This document shows positions 1 to 7,331 of a DNA stretch of 9,108 nt, piece by piece (positions within the stretch are counted from its first letter, which is position 1; each line of letters starts with the position of its first letter). The stretch is from a bacterium (GTDB lineage Bacteria; Patescibacteriota; Minisyncoccia; Phycocordibacterales; UBA918): assembly GCA_027487145.1 (NCBI GenBank), contig JAIYEC010000048.1, positions 1-9,108 of the forward strand, in the 5' to 3' direction. The translations under genes and the position numbers were made by a program. A model generated the notes under the pieces. It was given only the letters and a program-made list of their open reading frames with translations. It was not told where the DNA came from and did not search any database.

Positions 1-1657
1 ACAGGTGTGCCGTCACGTCTTTCCCAATTGAAGATAGTTTTTTGGTAGCCGTGAGATGCCCCATCACCTTAGCTTGAATTTTCACCGAAAACTGTTGGCG
101 AGGTAGAGCGTTATATAGTTTTTCAACAATTCCCTTGGCTTCAGATTCAGCTCGAGCCATACCTACTACTCGAGAAAACGCCGGTACAATCTCTTCAGCC
201 ACTAAAATATCAAGCTTCGTAACTGTCGCCGGTCTTAACTCTGCAATCTCATATGAGAGAGATGCATACCCGCTTGAAGCACTCTTAAGCCTATCGAAGA
301 ACCCTCGCATCAGCTCGCGAAGTGGCATCTCTACCGCAAGGAGCGTGCGACCGTCACCAAAGAGCTCGGTATCAATTACGCTTGCCTCATGCTCATATAG
401 CAACGTCAGAACATCTCCCATGTAATCACCCGGAAGGATAATTTGTCCAAGTACCCACGGTTCACGAACTGTCACCTTCTCACCGTGTTCAGGAAAGCGA
501 TTGGCTGCATAAATACTCTCAACTCGCCCTTCAGGCCACGTTACCTCATAAGAAATTGAAGGTGCAGTAATGATGATATCAATATCAAATTCACGACGAA
601 GTCGTTCGGTGATTATCTCCATGTGGAGCATACCAAGAAACCCACAGCGAAACCCACGACCCAACACTCCCGATGACTCTTCTTCAAATGAAAGCGATGA
701 ATCAGACAACCGCAATCGATCAAGAGCTTGGCGAAGCTGGGTAAATTCGTCTTGGTTCTCTGGAAAAATAGACGACCATACCACTGGTCGAGCTTTTTGA
801 AAGTCAGGCAGAGCTTCAGCTGGAGATCGTTCTGGAATAAGCGTATCTCCCACGAAGGCTACCCCCGGCTCTTTAATACCAGTTACAATGTATCCAATCT
901 GTCCGGCATGAAGTTCAGCTTGTGGTAACTCTTCTGGCGTAACCACACCCACTTCAAGGGCAGTAAAGACTTTCTTACTTGCGGCAAATTTGAGGACATC
1001 CCCTTTCTTTACGACACCATCAACAACTCGCATAAAGACGATAATCCCTCGGTGGTTAGAATATTGAAAATCAAAAATAAGACCTCGATACACTGGCTCG
1101 GTTGTTTCTTTTGGTGGTGGAATCCGCTTGCAAATCTCTTCGAGCAGTTCCGGCACACCAGCCCCTGTCTTACCAGACACCAATACAATCTCCTCACGGG
1201 TACATCCAAGGAGGTTGATTACCTCGTCTCCAATATCTTCAATTCGGGCGTGCGGTACGTCTGTTTTTGTTAGTACTGGAATAATGGTCAGGTTTTGATC
1301 CTTGGCCATCTGGAGCGTCGTCAGTGTTTGTGCTTGTACACCTTGCGTGCTGTCCACTAAGAGGAGTACTCCTTCTACCGCCTTGAGCGCACGCGATACT
1401 TCATACGAAAAGTCGATGTGACCAGGTGTATCAATAAGATTAAGTTCAAATGCTTCCCCGGCATGGGTGTAGTGCATACGAACTGGCTGCATCTTGATCG
1501 TGATCCCTCGTTCACGCTCAAGATCCATGGAATCTAGTACCTGGGCTTTCATTTTGCGCGCTTCAACCGATTTAGTTGCTTCAAGCATTCGGTCTGCCAA
1601 GGTCGACTTACCATGGTCAATATGGGCAATGATGCTAAAGTTACGAATCTGCTTCAT
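1..1657 (-). CDS. lepA: Elongation factor 4 (LepA), C-terminus cut by window edge
   Basis: Translational GTPase of the LepA/EF4 family, which binds the ribosome and is thought to act on stalled or mistranslocated complexes. About 552 codons are visible from the ATG at 1655-1657; the usual length is near 600, so roughly 50 C-terminal residues lie off the left edge. The frame opens with MKQIRNFSIIAHIDHGKST, giving the G1 loop at about residues 11-18; G3 is DTPGH at 76-80; G4 reads TKTD at 130-133 instead of the usual NKxD; G5 is SGKTG. Family-specific sequence follows: CGFLGMLHMEII in the EF-G-like C-terminal part, then PRQQFSVKIQ and the start of the LepA_C domain with GKDVTAHL. The truncation is only the window boundary. 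It lies 44 nt downstream of murJ on the same strand, with no terminator visible between them and no clear Shine-Dalgarno. Identity is near certain. Confidence 0.97.
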   Translation of the reverse strand, partial: MKQIRNFSIIAHIDHGKSTLADRMLEATKSVEARKMKAQVLDSMDLERERGITIKMQPVRMHYTHAGEAFELNLIDTPGHIDFSYEVSRALKAVEGVLLLVDSTQGVQAQTLTTLQMAKDQNLTIIPVLTKTDVPHARIEDIGDEVINLLGCTREEIVLVSGKTGAGVPELLEEICKRIPPPKETTEPVYRGLIFDFQYSNHRGIIVFMRVVDGVVKKGDVLKFAASKKVFTALEVGVVTPEELPQAELHAGQIGYIVTGIKEPGVAFVGDTLIPERSPAEALPDFQKARPVVWSSIFPENQDEFTQLRQALDRLRLSDSSLSFEEESSGVLGRGFRCGFLGMLHMEIITERLRREFDIDIIITAPSISYEVTWPEGRVESIYAANRFPEHGEKVTVREPWVLGQIILPGDYMGDVLTLLYEHEASVIDTELFGDGRTLLAVEMPLRELMRGFFDRLKSASSGYASLSYEIAELRPATVTKLDILVAEEIVPAFSRVVGMARAESEAKGIVEKLYNALPRQQFSVKIQAKVMGHLTATKKLSSIGKDVTAHL

Positions 1658-1701
1658 ATGATTGGCTCTACTGTACCGGAATTACTGAAAAAAGCCAGAA
1701 A

Positions 1702-3378
1702 TTACAACGTGTCAGGTTGTGGTGCAATAACGTCTGTCTTGAAGATTTTCGAATGGAAAGAGCGATAAATTTCAAAGATTTCCGGAGCCTTAAGCACACG
1801 ATATACCAAGATAACTGCCGTAAGTCCCATGACCCCAGCCACGAGTCCTTGTAATGAAATACCGATGAACGTCTCCTGATTAATACCATCAACCACAAAG
1901 ATAAGTGCTGCATAGGCTGAAAATCCACCTGCCACGGCAGCTACTAACGCCTCTGCTAACAAGCGCAACAATGGTCGATAACTGATATTGAACGTACGAA
2001 CAGAAATAATCATCAAAACGATCAACTGGACAAACTGTCCAATCACAAATGCCAAGGCCAATACCATGACTTCCGTACCTAAGACACCCTCCAGTCTAAA
2101 AAATTGTTCAAGTGAAGTCCGGAGGGCATGATCTTGTTGATATGACGCGAGCAATAAAAATGCTACTGCGATTGATACCCCTGATGATACAACCGAAACT
2201 ACTAACGGTACCATCGTTCTACCACCGGCATAAAATGCTCGGACGAGGAGCAAAAGAATAGCTTGTGCAACCAAAGAGATAACAAAGAGTGCCAACACCG
2301 CTGCTGTTAATCTGGCATCACCCCAGTCAAACGCTCCACTCCCTAGAAGTACCCGAACAATCTGGGCTCGCAGAACAATTATCAACGCCGCAATCGGAAC
2401 CGACCAAAAGATTATGTGTCGCAGAGCTGTTAGTAACTGATGGTTAAACTCAACCAATTTATTTTTTGCAAGCAAGGTTGAAAGTGTCGGGAAGGCCGCT
2501 ACCGAGTAACTCATACCAATCACTGCGAGCGGTACTGACTGGAGGTTAAAAGCGAACTGAAAGACTGACACAGACCCGGCAGCCAGCGAGGACGCCATCC
2601 CAATCAAGACAAGGAGTACGATTTGATTTACCGATAACGTAAGAGCGCGTGGAATAGATACAAGCAATACCTCCCTTATAAGTTTCCAATCAAACGAAAA
2701 GCTAACCCCAAAGCGATACTCGCTTTTAAGCACAAACGGAATCTGAATAAGCAAATGTCCCAAGGCTCCAAGTACAACACCAATTACCAGGCCAAGAAGT
2801 CCATACACCGGGTAGAGCAACACCACCCCAATGATGATGAAGATATTGTAAATAAGTGGACTAATTGCATAGAGGACAAAACGATGAGTTATCTGAGTGA
2901 TTACCCCACAGAGACTTGAGATGCCCAAGAAAAATGCCTGGAGTAACAGTATCTGAATGAGCGAAATAAGGAGTGAGGTATGGTCTGCAAAGCCAGGAAA
3001 AAGCTTTGGGACATACCATGAGGCAGAAAATACCAGTATAAGTGAGACAACGCTAAAGAATATCAGGAACAGCGAAAAAATCTGCGTGATAACTTTTGCT
3101 CCTGCGTGTGGACCTCCCTCTTCAGAAAAACGGCTGACAAATGGTAGCAATACGTAGACTGACAGTACCGATGCAAAAAGCACGTACATGAGATCAGGGA
3201 TTCTAAATGCAGCGTAATACAAATCGAGCTCTGTTCCAGCACCGAACATGTGTGCCAATAGTCGATCGCGAACTATCGCAAGTAGCTGTGACCCAACCGC
3301 AAATAAAGCAAGAATATACGCGGCCTGGTGGAGGCCGCGTACTTCTCTGTACATAAAGTTAAACACTCGACGTACCAT
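1702..3378 (-). CDS. murJ: Lipid II flippase MurJ (MviN family)
   Basis: Polytopic inner-membrane protein of 558 residues in the MOP superfamily; MurJ moves undecaprenyl-linked peptidoglycan precursor (lipid II) from the cytoplasmic to the outer leaflet. Visible family marks are VRDRLLA at about 36-42, FGAGTELDLYYAAFRIPDL at 45-63 (R59 and D52 fit the cavity Arg and Asp of the first helices), IPRALTLSVNQI near 242-253, ASSLAAGS at 262-269, FNLQSVP at 277-283, FPTLS at 296-300 and RAFYAGGRT at 380-388. About 14 hydrophobic helices can be drawn. It is roughly 45 residues longer than the E. coli protein, with a polar insert near 412-433 and a short cytoplasmic tail after about 528. The E. coli YADR arginine region is FAFN here, a pattern I associate with many non-proteobacterial homologues. 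The start ATG (3376-3378) has a weak AGGT about 8 nt upstream, overlapping the stop of the preceding gene, which suggests coupling. Confidence 0.95.
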   Translation of the reverse strand: MVRRVFNFMYREVRGLHQAAYILALFAVGSQLLAIVRDRLLAHMFGAGTELDLYYAAFRIPDLMYVLFASVLSVYVLLPFVSRFSEEGGPHAGAKVITQIFSLFLIFFSVVSLILVFSASWYVPKLFPGFADHTSLLISLIQILLLQAFFLGISSLCGVITQITHRFVLYAISPLIYNIFIIIGVVLLYPVYGLLGLVIGVVLGALGHLLIQIPFVLKSEYRFGVSFSFDWKLIREVLLVSIPRALTLSVNQIVLLVLIGMASSLAAGSVSVFQFAFNLQSVPLAVIGMSYSVAAFPTLSTLLAKNKLVEFNHQLLTALRHIIFWSVPIAALIIVLRAQIVRVLLGSGAFDWGDARLTAAVLALFVISLVAQAILLLLVRAFYAGGRTMVPLVVSVVSSGVSIAVAFLLLASYQQDHALRTSLEQFFRLEGVLGTEVMVLALAFVIGQFVQLIVLMIISVRTFNISYRPLLRLLAEALVAAVAGGFSAYAALIFVVDGINQETFIGISLQGLVAGVMGLTAVILVYRVLKAPEIFEIYRSFHSKIFKTDVIAPQPDTL

Positions 3379-3387
3379 ATCTGATAC

Positions 3388-5907
3388 CTACTGCGCTGGC
3401 TGATTAGCTGGCTGGTTTTGTCCACCCTCTTCTGGGATGGTATTTACAGGGGTAACGAGATTTGTATTTGGATCGGTAGACGTAGTTACGTTTTCACCAT
3501 TTTGTTGTGGAGCCGCCTCATTGATTGACCCTTCTAAGTTTGTGTTTGTCTGAGGTACGTACCCGTTGGTTTCAAGCTGTGTAATAAGATCCGTGAGCTG
3601 TTTATTATCTTGGTTGGTCTCACGAACAATTCGGAGTTGCGTGAGAGCGTCTTGTAGTCGATTTGAATCAAGATAAGTAAGAGCAAGCATGTATCGTGCG
3701 TTAGCGAAGTTGCTGTCAATTTGAATAGCTGTTTCGTACGCTTCAATAGCAGCAGGGAGATCTTTTTTAGCTGCTTGCAATACGCCTAACTGATAGTATC
3801 GAGTTGGATTATCAGGTTCTAGGGTAATAATTTGACGTGCAGTATTGATTGCATCATCGATCTTTCCATCATTGACATCAATCTGAGTGAGTAGGAATAG
3901 TGCCTCTGAGTAATTTCGCTTTAGCTCAAGTGCTTTTGCAATCTTCTCTCTAGCTTTTCCGAAATCTTTAAGTCGTACAGCGAGCGTGGCCTCGGCCATT
4001 GGGTAAAGCGGGTTAAACGGATCTCGCCATTTTGCATCTTCTAGTTTTGCTGTAACTCTCTCAGACGCGTCTTCAAACCCAGCAACTGCCAATACACTGA
4101 AGATATCTGCTAAGGTTGCGTGCCCAGCTGGGTTGCTGTCGTCTTGCTTGATTGCCTCTTCCGCCTCAAGCACTGCTTGACGTGCTGTTTCTACAAACCT
4201 TTCTTGGTCTTGTTCGGTCGGTTCTTCTTGTGCGAGTAATGACTGTAAATCGACTAATCGTGCTTGCGCCATTGCAATTAAGAACGTGTCATCTTGATAC
4301 TGCTGGTACGCACTGGCTGTCATTTGCTGAAACTCCGTGATACTGGTGGCTTCTGACCGAGCTTTAGTAAATGTGGATTGTGCAACATATTGCTTTGCCA
4401 TCGTAAACACAGCAGTCACAGCGACAATAATCAGAACAATCACAAAGATCATGAGGAGGAATCCTCGTCTTCGATTACTCACTAATGAAACTGTTTTAAC
4501 ACTCTCTGGGACGAGCGCACCATAGGCGACAAACGAAAGTCCGGTAAAGAGCGCGGCCAGTAAGAGAATTGCCGGGCCGATGACATACACATATGACATC
4601 CCCCACAAGAACACTGCCGCCAGGAACGTCGTGACTCCGAAGTAATACCAGAAACCGTCTGTGTTATTACCCTTAAGGAGCATCTTGTATCCTAAGTGAA
4701 GGTACAAAGCGTGGAATGCGAGTAATGCCAATCCACCAAGAATTCCCATCGTCACAAATAGCGTCGCTCCAAAACCAAAACCGGCGTTAAAGTTAGTGCT
4801 CCAGAAAATGGTTTCGTTAATCGACGGGTCTTTATGGAGCCGCCACGCATCACCGAATTTATTTGGACCAATTCCAAGGAGAGCGTCGGTCCGATAGACA
4901 TCTTTTACAATATCAAGAGTTGCAGACATTGAAGGTCGCACTTCAATGTAGTTGATACCAGTCGCGTTGTTGATTTTTGAACCAACATAATCACCAGCAA
5001 CCACAAAGACGATACTCGTAATACAGACAATAATTGTCGCCAAAACTAATACTGGTGAAATAACAGATTTTGTCTCGCCAGCCTCAGAAAAAAGAGTATC
5101 TCGTGAGAATATATAGACCAGCAAAAGCAGTGCGAAGAATCCAATGAACAACCACAGACTGAAGAAATTGACCACAGTCATTACCGCAAGGGCAAGAATG
5201 ACCAGAACCGCAATGCACCACTGATGAGCTCGTTTGAGCGGAAGCTGAAGCAGCGTAATTAATCCAATAATAATAGATAGTCCAGAGAATATAGCCAAAT
5301 CATTAAAGCTACCAACTGGCGTAACAGTAATCTCTCCAAAGCTACGCAACGGTAAGAAGTCTGCTCCCATGATAATCCGAGCAAGACTATACAAAATCAC
5401 GAGTATCGAACCGAGTCCAAAGAACATCAACGCTCTCATGCTCATCTTTTTTGATTTTTGAAGTACAAGCGGAATCATCATCAAAAGACCCATGACAGCA
5501 AAGAAAGTTGCTGTCTGCGGTTCAAAAACACTTCCGCGCAAAGCATCTTTGATATCACCAGAGAGAGCACCACTGATGAACGAAACAAGTATCAAGATAC
5601 CGAACGCAAGAAGCGGCCACGGCATAACTGTTTCTGTTTTGTTATAGCGGAGTGCAGAAAGTCCAAGCAGTACAACAACAGACAGACCTAGTACCGAACT
5701 TACCAGCACCTTATCGAAACCTAACGAGGCCGGTAAGCCTGGTACGAAGAACAACGGTACAAGTAAGAGCAAAGCCCCGACAATATACTGCTCAACTTTT
5801 AAGATTACATTACCAATCTTATCTGACTCTTTTACCGGTCGCATCGTGGTAACAACAGGTTCAGATTCACCTTGGTAGGCACGTGGAATAAATGGACTTC
5901 CTGACAT
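3388..5907 (-). CDS. O-antigen ligase-like membrane protein with C-terminal TPRs
   Basis: An 839-residue protein in three parts. Residues about 40-500 hold 11-13 membrane helices with Wzy_C/O-antigen-ligase features: GSFNDLAIFSGL at 199-210, and a large external loop at about 305-380 containing LLGIGPNKFGDAW (343-355), R356 and H358, followed by GILGGLALLAF. Residues about 632-768 form four TPR-like repeats of 34-35 residues, starting near 632, 666, 701 and 735 and ending in motifs such as ITLEPDNP; 505-630 is also helical and may hold degenerate repeats. Residues 785-839 are an Asn/Gln/Pro/Thr-rich tail. Enzymes of this superfamily transfer or polymerise undecaprenyl-linked glycans outside the membrane; substrate and acceptor here are unknown. 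By the usual topology the TPRs would be extracytoplasmic, after the last helix at about 483-503. Start ATG at 5905-5907 lacks a Shine-Dalgarno; Met22 is an alternative. It precedes murJ by 9 nt. Confidence 0.85.
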   Translation of the reverse strand: MSGSPFIPRAYQGESEPVVTTMRPVKESDKIGNVILKVEQYIVGALLLLVPLFFVPGLPASLGFDKVLVSSVLGLSVVVLLGLSALRYNKTETVMPWPLLAFGILILVSFISGALSGDIKDALRGSVFEPQTATFFAVMGLLMMIPLVLQKSKKMSMRALMFFGLGSILVILYSLARIIMGADFLPLRSFGEITVTPVGSFNDLAIFSGLSIIIGLITLLQLPLKRAHQWCIAVLVILALAVMTVVNFFSLWLFIGFFALLLLVYIFSRDTLFSEAGETKSVISPVLVLATIIVCITSIVFVVAGDYVGSKINNATGINYIEVRPSMSATLDIVKDVYRTDALLGIGPNKFGDAWRLHKDPSINETIFWSTNFNAGFGFGATLFVTMGILGGLALLAFHALYLHLGYKMLLKGNNTDGFWYYFGVTTFLAAVFLWGMSYVYVIGPAILLLAALFTGLSFVAYGALVPESVKTVSLVSNRRRGFLLMIFVIVLIIVAVTAVFTMAKQYVAQSTFTKARSEATSITEFQQMTASAYQQYQDDTFLIAMAQARLVDLQSLLAQEEPTEQDQERFVETARQAVLEAEEAIKQDDSNPAGHATLADIFSVLAVAGFEDASERVTAKLEDAKWRDPFNPLYPMAEATLAVRLKDFGKAREKIAKALELKRNYSEALFLLTQIDVNDGKIDDAINTARQIITLEPDNPTRYYQLGVLQAAKKDLPAAIEAYETAIQIDSNFANARYMLALTYLDSNRLQDALTQLRIVRETNQDNKQLTDLITQLETNGYVPQTNTNLEGSINEAAPQQNGENVTTSTDPNTNLVTPVNTIPEEGGQNQPANQPAQ

Positions 5908-5945
5908 ACAAAACGTTCAAAATAATAATGCCTATATAATAAAAC
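5908..5945 (-). promoter_or_regulatory. Possible AT-rich promoter for the ligase-TPR/murJ/lepA genes
   Basis: The short gap between the rnpB terminator and the ligase-TPR start is almost all A and T on this strand. It contains TATTAT (complement of 5922-5927) and, further upstream, TATATA (complement of 5933-5938), either of which could act as a -10 element. No good -35 is seen, since that position falls in the terminator's T run. With TATTAT as -10, the 5' leader would be only about 8 nt. A promoter is expected because a strong terminator lies directly upstream, but the exact element is a guess. Confidence 0.3.
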
Positions 5946-5971
5946 AAAAAACACCCAAATGGGTGTTTTTT
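5946..5971 (-). terminator. rnpB intrinsic terminator
   Basis: Perfect 11-bp inverted repeat: AAAAAACACCC (5946-5956), loop of four bases (5957-5960), then GGGTGTTTTTT (5961-5971). Read on the minus strand it gives a stem with a GGGTG/CACCC core, followed by a T-rich tail continuing to 5941. It begins at the base next to the 3' strand of the rnpB P1 helix. The A and T runs on both sides mean it could also work in the plus direction, although no plus-strand gene is seen here. Confidence 0.9.
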
Positions 5972-6336
5972 GTACACATAAGCCGAATTCTGTCAGGCAT
6001 ACTGCCCGGATGATCATATACCTAGAATGTCTGTTACCAGACATCTCATGCGGCTCTCTTCCGTCGGATATGTGCCGAAAATTCAGCACCTATCCGACGG
6101 AAGCACGGCCTTGCACGCAGGTAAGGATTTAGCCGTTTCACCTTATATGTTGCCATATAAGCTATTCCTCACATATATTATCTGAGGAATTCTCTCACTT
6201 TCGCTAAAGACGTCTCTGCTCGCACCTCTGGCCTTACGGCCGACGGGCGTTACCCGCTACCCTGCTCCACGAGTTCACGTGGACGTGTTCGGACTTTCCT
6301 CCCCTTAGTGACTACTAAGAGGCGATCATCGTGTAC
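5972..6336 (-). ncRNA. rnpB: RNase P RNA (M1-like ribozyme)
   Basis: Catalytic RNA that removes 5' leaders from precursor tRNAs. The minus strand carries the conserved core GAGGAAAGUCCGAA (complement of 6288-6301), followed by GAGCAGGGUAGCGGGUAACGCC, and near the 3' end ACAGAAUUCGGCUUAU (complement of 5978-5993). The two P4 strands pair as AGUCCGAA with UUCGGCUU; E. coli has GGG/CCC where this has GAA/UUC, a compensatory change. Ends were set by P1 (GUACAC 6331-6336 with GUGUAC 5972-5977) and P2 (GAUGAUC 6324-6330 with GAUCAUC 6009-6015). P3 is a 9-bp hairpin just after P2. A 13-bp P16/P17-type stem lies at 6058-6070 with 6091-6103, and another hairpin has a GCAA tetraloop. At about 365 nt it resembles the bacterial A-type in size. 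The L15 loop lacks GGU. Identity is very secure; ends are good to a few bases. Confidence 0.96.
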
Positions 6337-6340
6337 TCCT

Positions 6341-6368
6341 ATTATGCAATAAATTACTCAGATTGCAA
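6341..6368 (-). promoter_or_regulatory. Probable rnpB promoter
   Basis: On the minus strand, CATAAT (complement of 6341-6346) matches the -10 consensus at five of six bases and ends 5 nt before the first P1 base at 6336. A weak -35, TTGCAA (complement of 6363-6368, four of six matches), lies 16 nt further upstream. The element overlaps the stop codon and last few codons of the DUF192 gene. Position relative to the RNA's 5' end is the strongest argument; the -35 alone would not convince. Confidence 0.55.
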
Positions 6369-6911
6369 ATCTGGGACCACTACCTCATCACCTATCTTGA
6401 GCGAAGAGCTTGCGACAAAACCAGCATTAGCTTCGATCACAAACCAGGCTGGTTTTGGTGAAGAAAAAGAATCTGGATATGTCTCTGGTGAGACATTCTC
6501 TTCAATATGAACAATAGAACCTGACTTCGCAACCCAAATAATATCAAGGGGGTAGTTCATATCTTTCATCCAAATCCCATGTTCACCTTCTGCTCCAAAG
6601 GCAAACAACTTCACCACTCCGTTTGGTAGATATGGGGTATCTGAAAGACCTTTAATTCTCTCAGGAATTGAATCAGCTACTGAAGCTTGCACGGGAACAG
6701 TTCCAATCACGATCGGAATAAGTTCTGGATAATACGTCCGCCAATCATCACTTGGCACTCGGCTATCATTAAGAGGAATTTGAAACTCACCATCGGCGAC
6801 CGCTTCTTTTAAAGCGGTCTGCTTAAAGTGATACGCCAAATACAACCACACCCCTCCTCCGATGAGAGCAAGGGCAAGGGCAATCATGACAATACGTTCA
6901 GCCACCTTCAT
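6354..6911 (-). CDS. DUF192 family protein, membrane-anchored
   Basis: A 185-residue protein with one N-terminal hydrophobic segment (about 7-27) that is either a signal peptide or a single anchor, followed by an extracytoplasmic domain. Residues about 72-180 match the DUF192 pattern: ERIKGLS at 84-90, GIWMKDMNYPLDIIWV at 112-127, IEENVSPETYP at 136-146, FVIEANAGF at 157-165 and KIGDEV at 172-177. The biochemical function of this family is not established to my knowledge. The linker at 30-70 is polar and not recognised. Its ATG (6909-6911) is 1 nt from the stop of the DUF2177 gene, so the two are probably cotranscribed and translationally coupled; no strong Shine-Dalgarno is seen. Family assignment is firm; a role is not offered. 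Confidence 0.9.
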   Translation of the reverse strand: MKVAERIVMIALALALIGGGVWLYLAYHFKQTALKEAVADGEFQIPLNDSRVPSDDWRTYYPELIPIVIGTVPVQASVADSIPERIKGLSDTPYLPNGVVKLFAFGAEGEHGIWMKDMNYPLDIIWVAKSGSIVHIEENVSPETYPDSFSSPKPAWFVIEANAGFVASSSLKIGDEVVVPDLQSE

Positions 6912-6912
6912 G

Positions 6913-7320
6913 CTACTTAATAAATGTTAGGTAAAGGAACGCGGCCAACCCAGCAACAACAGCTCCAAGGAGAGTTCCCCAAACAATATCTGCCAATACG
7001 ACACTAACTGGCCAGTCTTTTAGCGTTGCGTAATTAGTGAGGTCATACGTCATGTAGGTAAAGAACCCAAACATTCCACCATAGAGCCCTGCCATCTTGA
7101 TGCTATTTGCCTGCACGCCGGGATACGTTGCAAAAAACGTAAGCCCCACCAAGAACAGTAGGTAAAACAAAATCGCTGGCACCCACTGCACCGGACCGAG
7201 TAAGTGACCTAGCTTATCTTGATAAAAATTCTTGGCGATAAGCCCAAGCCACACCATATCAATAGCAAAAAATACGGGGACACTGACAGCGTAGAGAGTT
7301 AAAAAAAGTTGTGTGTTCAT
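6913..7320 (-). CDS. DUF2177 family membrane protein
   Basis: A 135-residue, four-helix membrane protein (hydrophobic stretches at about 4-26, 47-66, 75-95 and 105-133). It matches DUF2177 by DMVWLG at 21-26, FYQDKLGHLL at 32-41, TYDLTNYATLKDWP at 91-104 and DIVWG at 111-115; the acidic and aromatic residues inside the membrane segments are typical of the family. Its function is unknown. The start ATG (7318-7320) lies 11 nt after the mgtE stop with no recognisable ribosome-binding site, and its TAG stop is 1 nt before the DUF192 start. It is therefore the middle gene of an apparent mgtE-DUF2177-DUF192 operon, but shared transcription alone does not tie it to magnesium. Confidence 0.88.
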   Translation of the reverse strand: MNTQLFLTLYAVSVPVFFAIDMVWLGLIAKNFYQDKLGHLLGPVQWVPAILFYLLFLVGLTFFATYPGVQANSIKMAGLYGGMFGFFTYMTYDLTNYATLKDWPVSVVLADIVWGTLLGAVVAGLAAFLYLTFIK

Positions 7321-7331
7321 AATTATTTAGA

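Noticed and set aside
135..928. Plus-strand open frames of 66-96 codons
   Set aside because: They are antisense to the well-supported lepA frame and are rich in Ser/Arg with no recognisable fold.
1658..1701. Possible terminator or regulatory hairpin between murJ and lepA
   Set aside because: There is a run of six Ts on the minus strand after murJ, but no stable GC-rich stem precedes it in the correct position.
3534..5852. Several short frames (62-77 codons) inside the ligase-TPR gene on both strands
   Set aside because: They are fully contained in a long, domain-bearing gene and lack ribosome-binding sites or family resemblance.
5832..6089. Minus-strand open frame of 85 codons overlapping rnpB and the ligase-TPR start
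   Set aside because: It lies mostly within the RNase P RNA and its terminator, and its translation has no domain-like pattern; the RNA explains the conservation.
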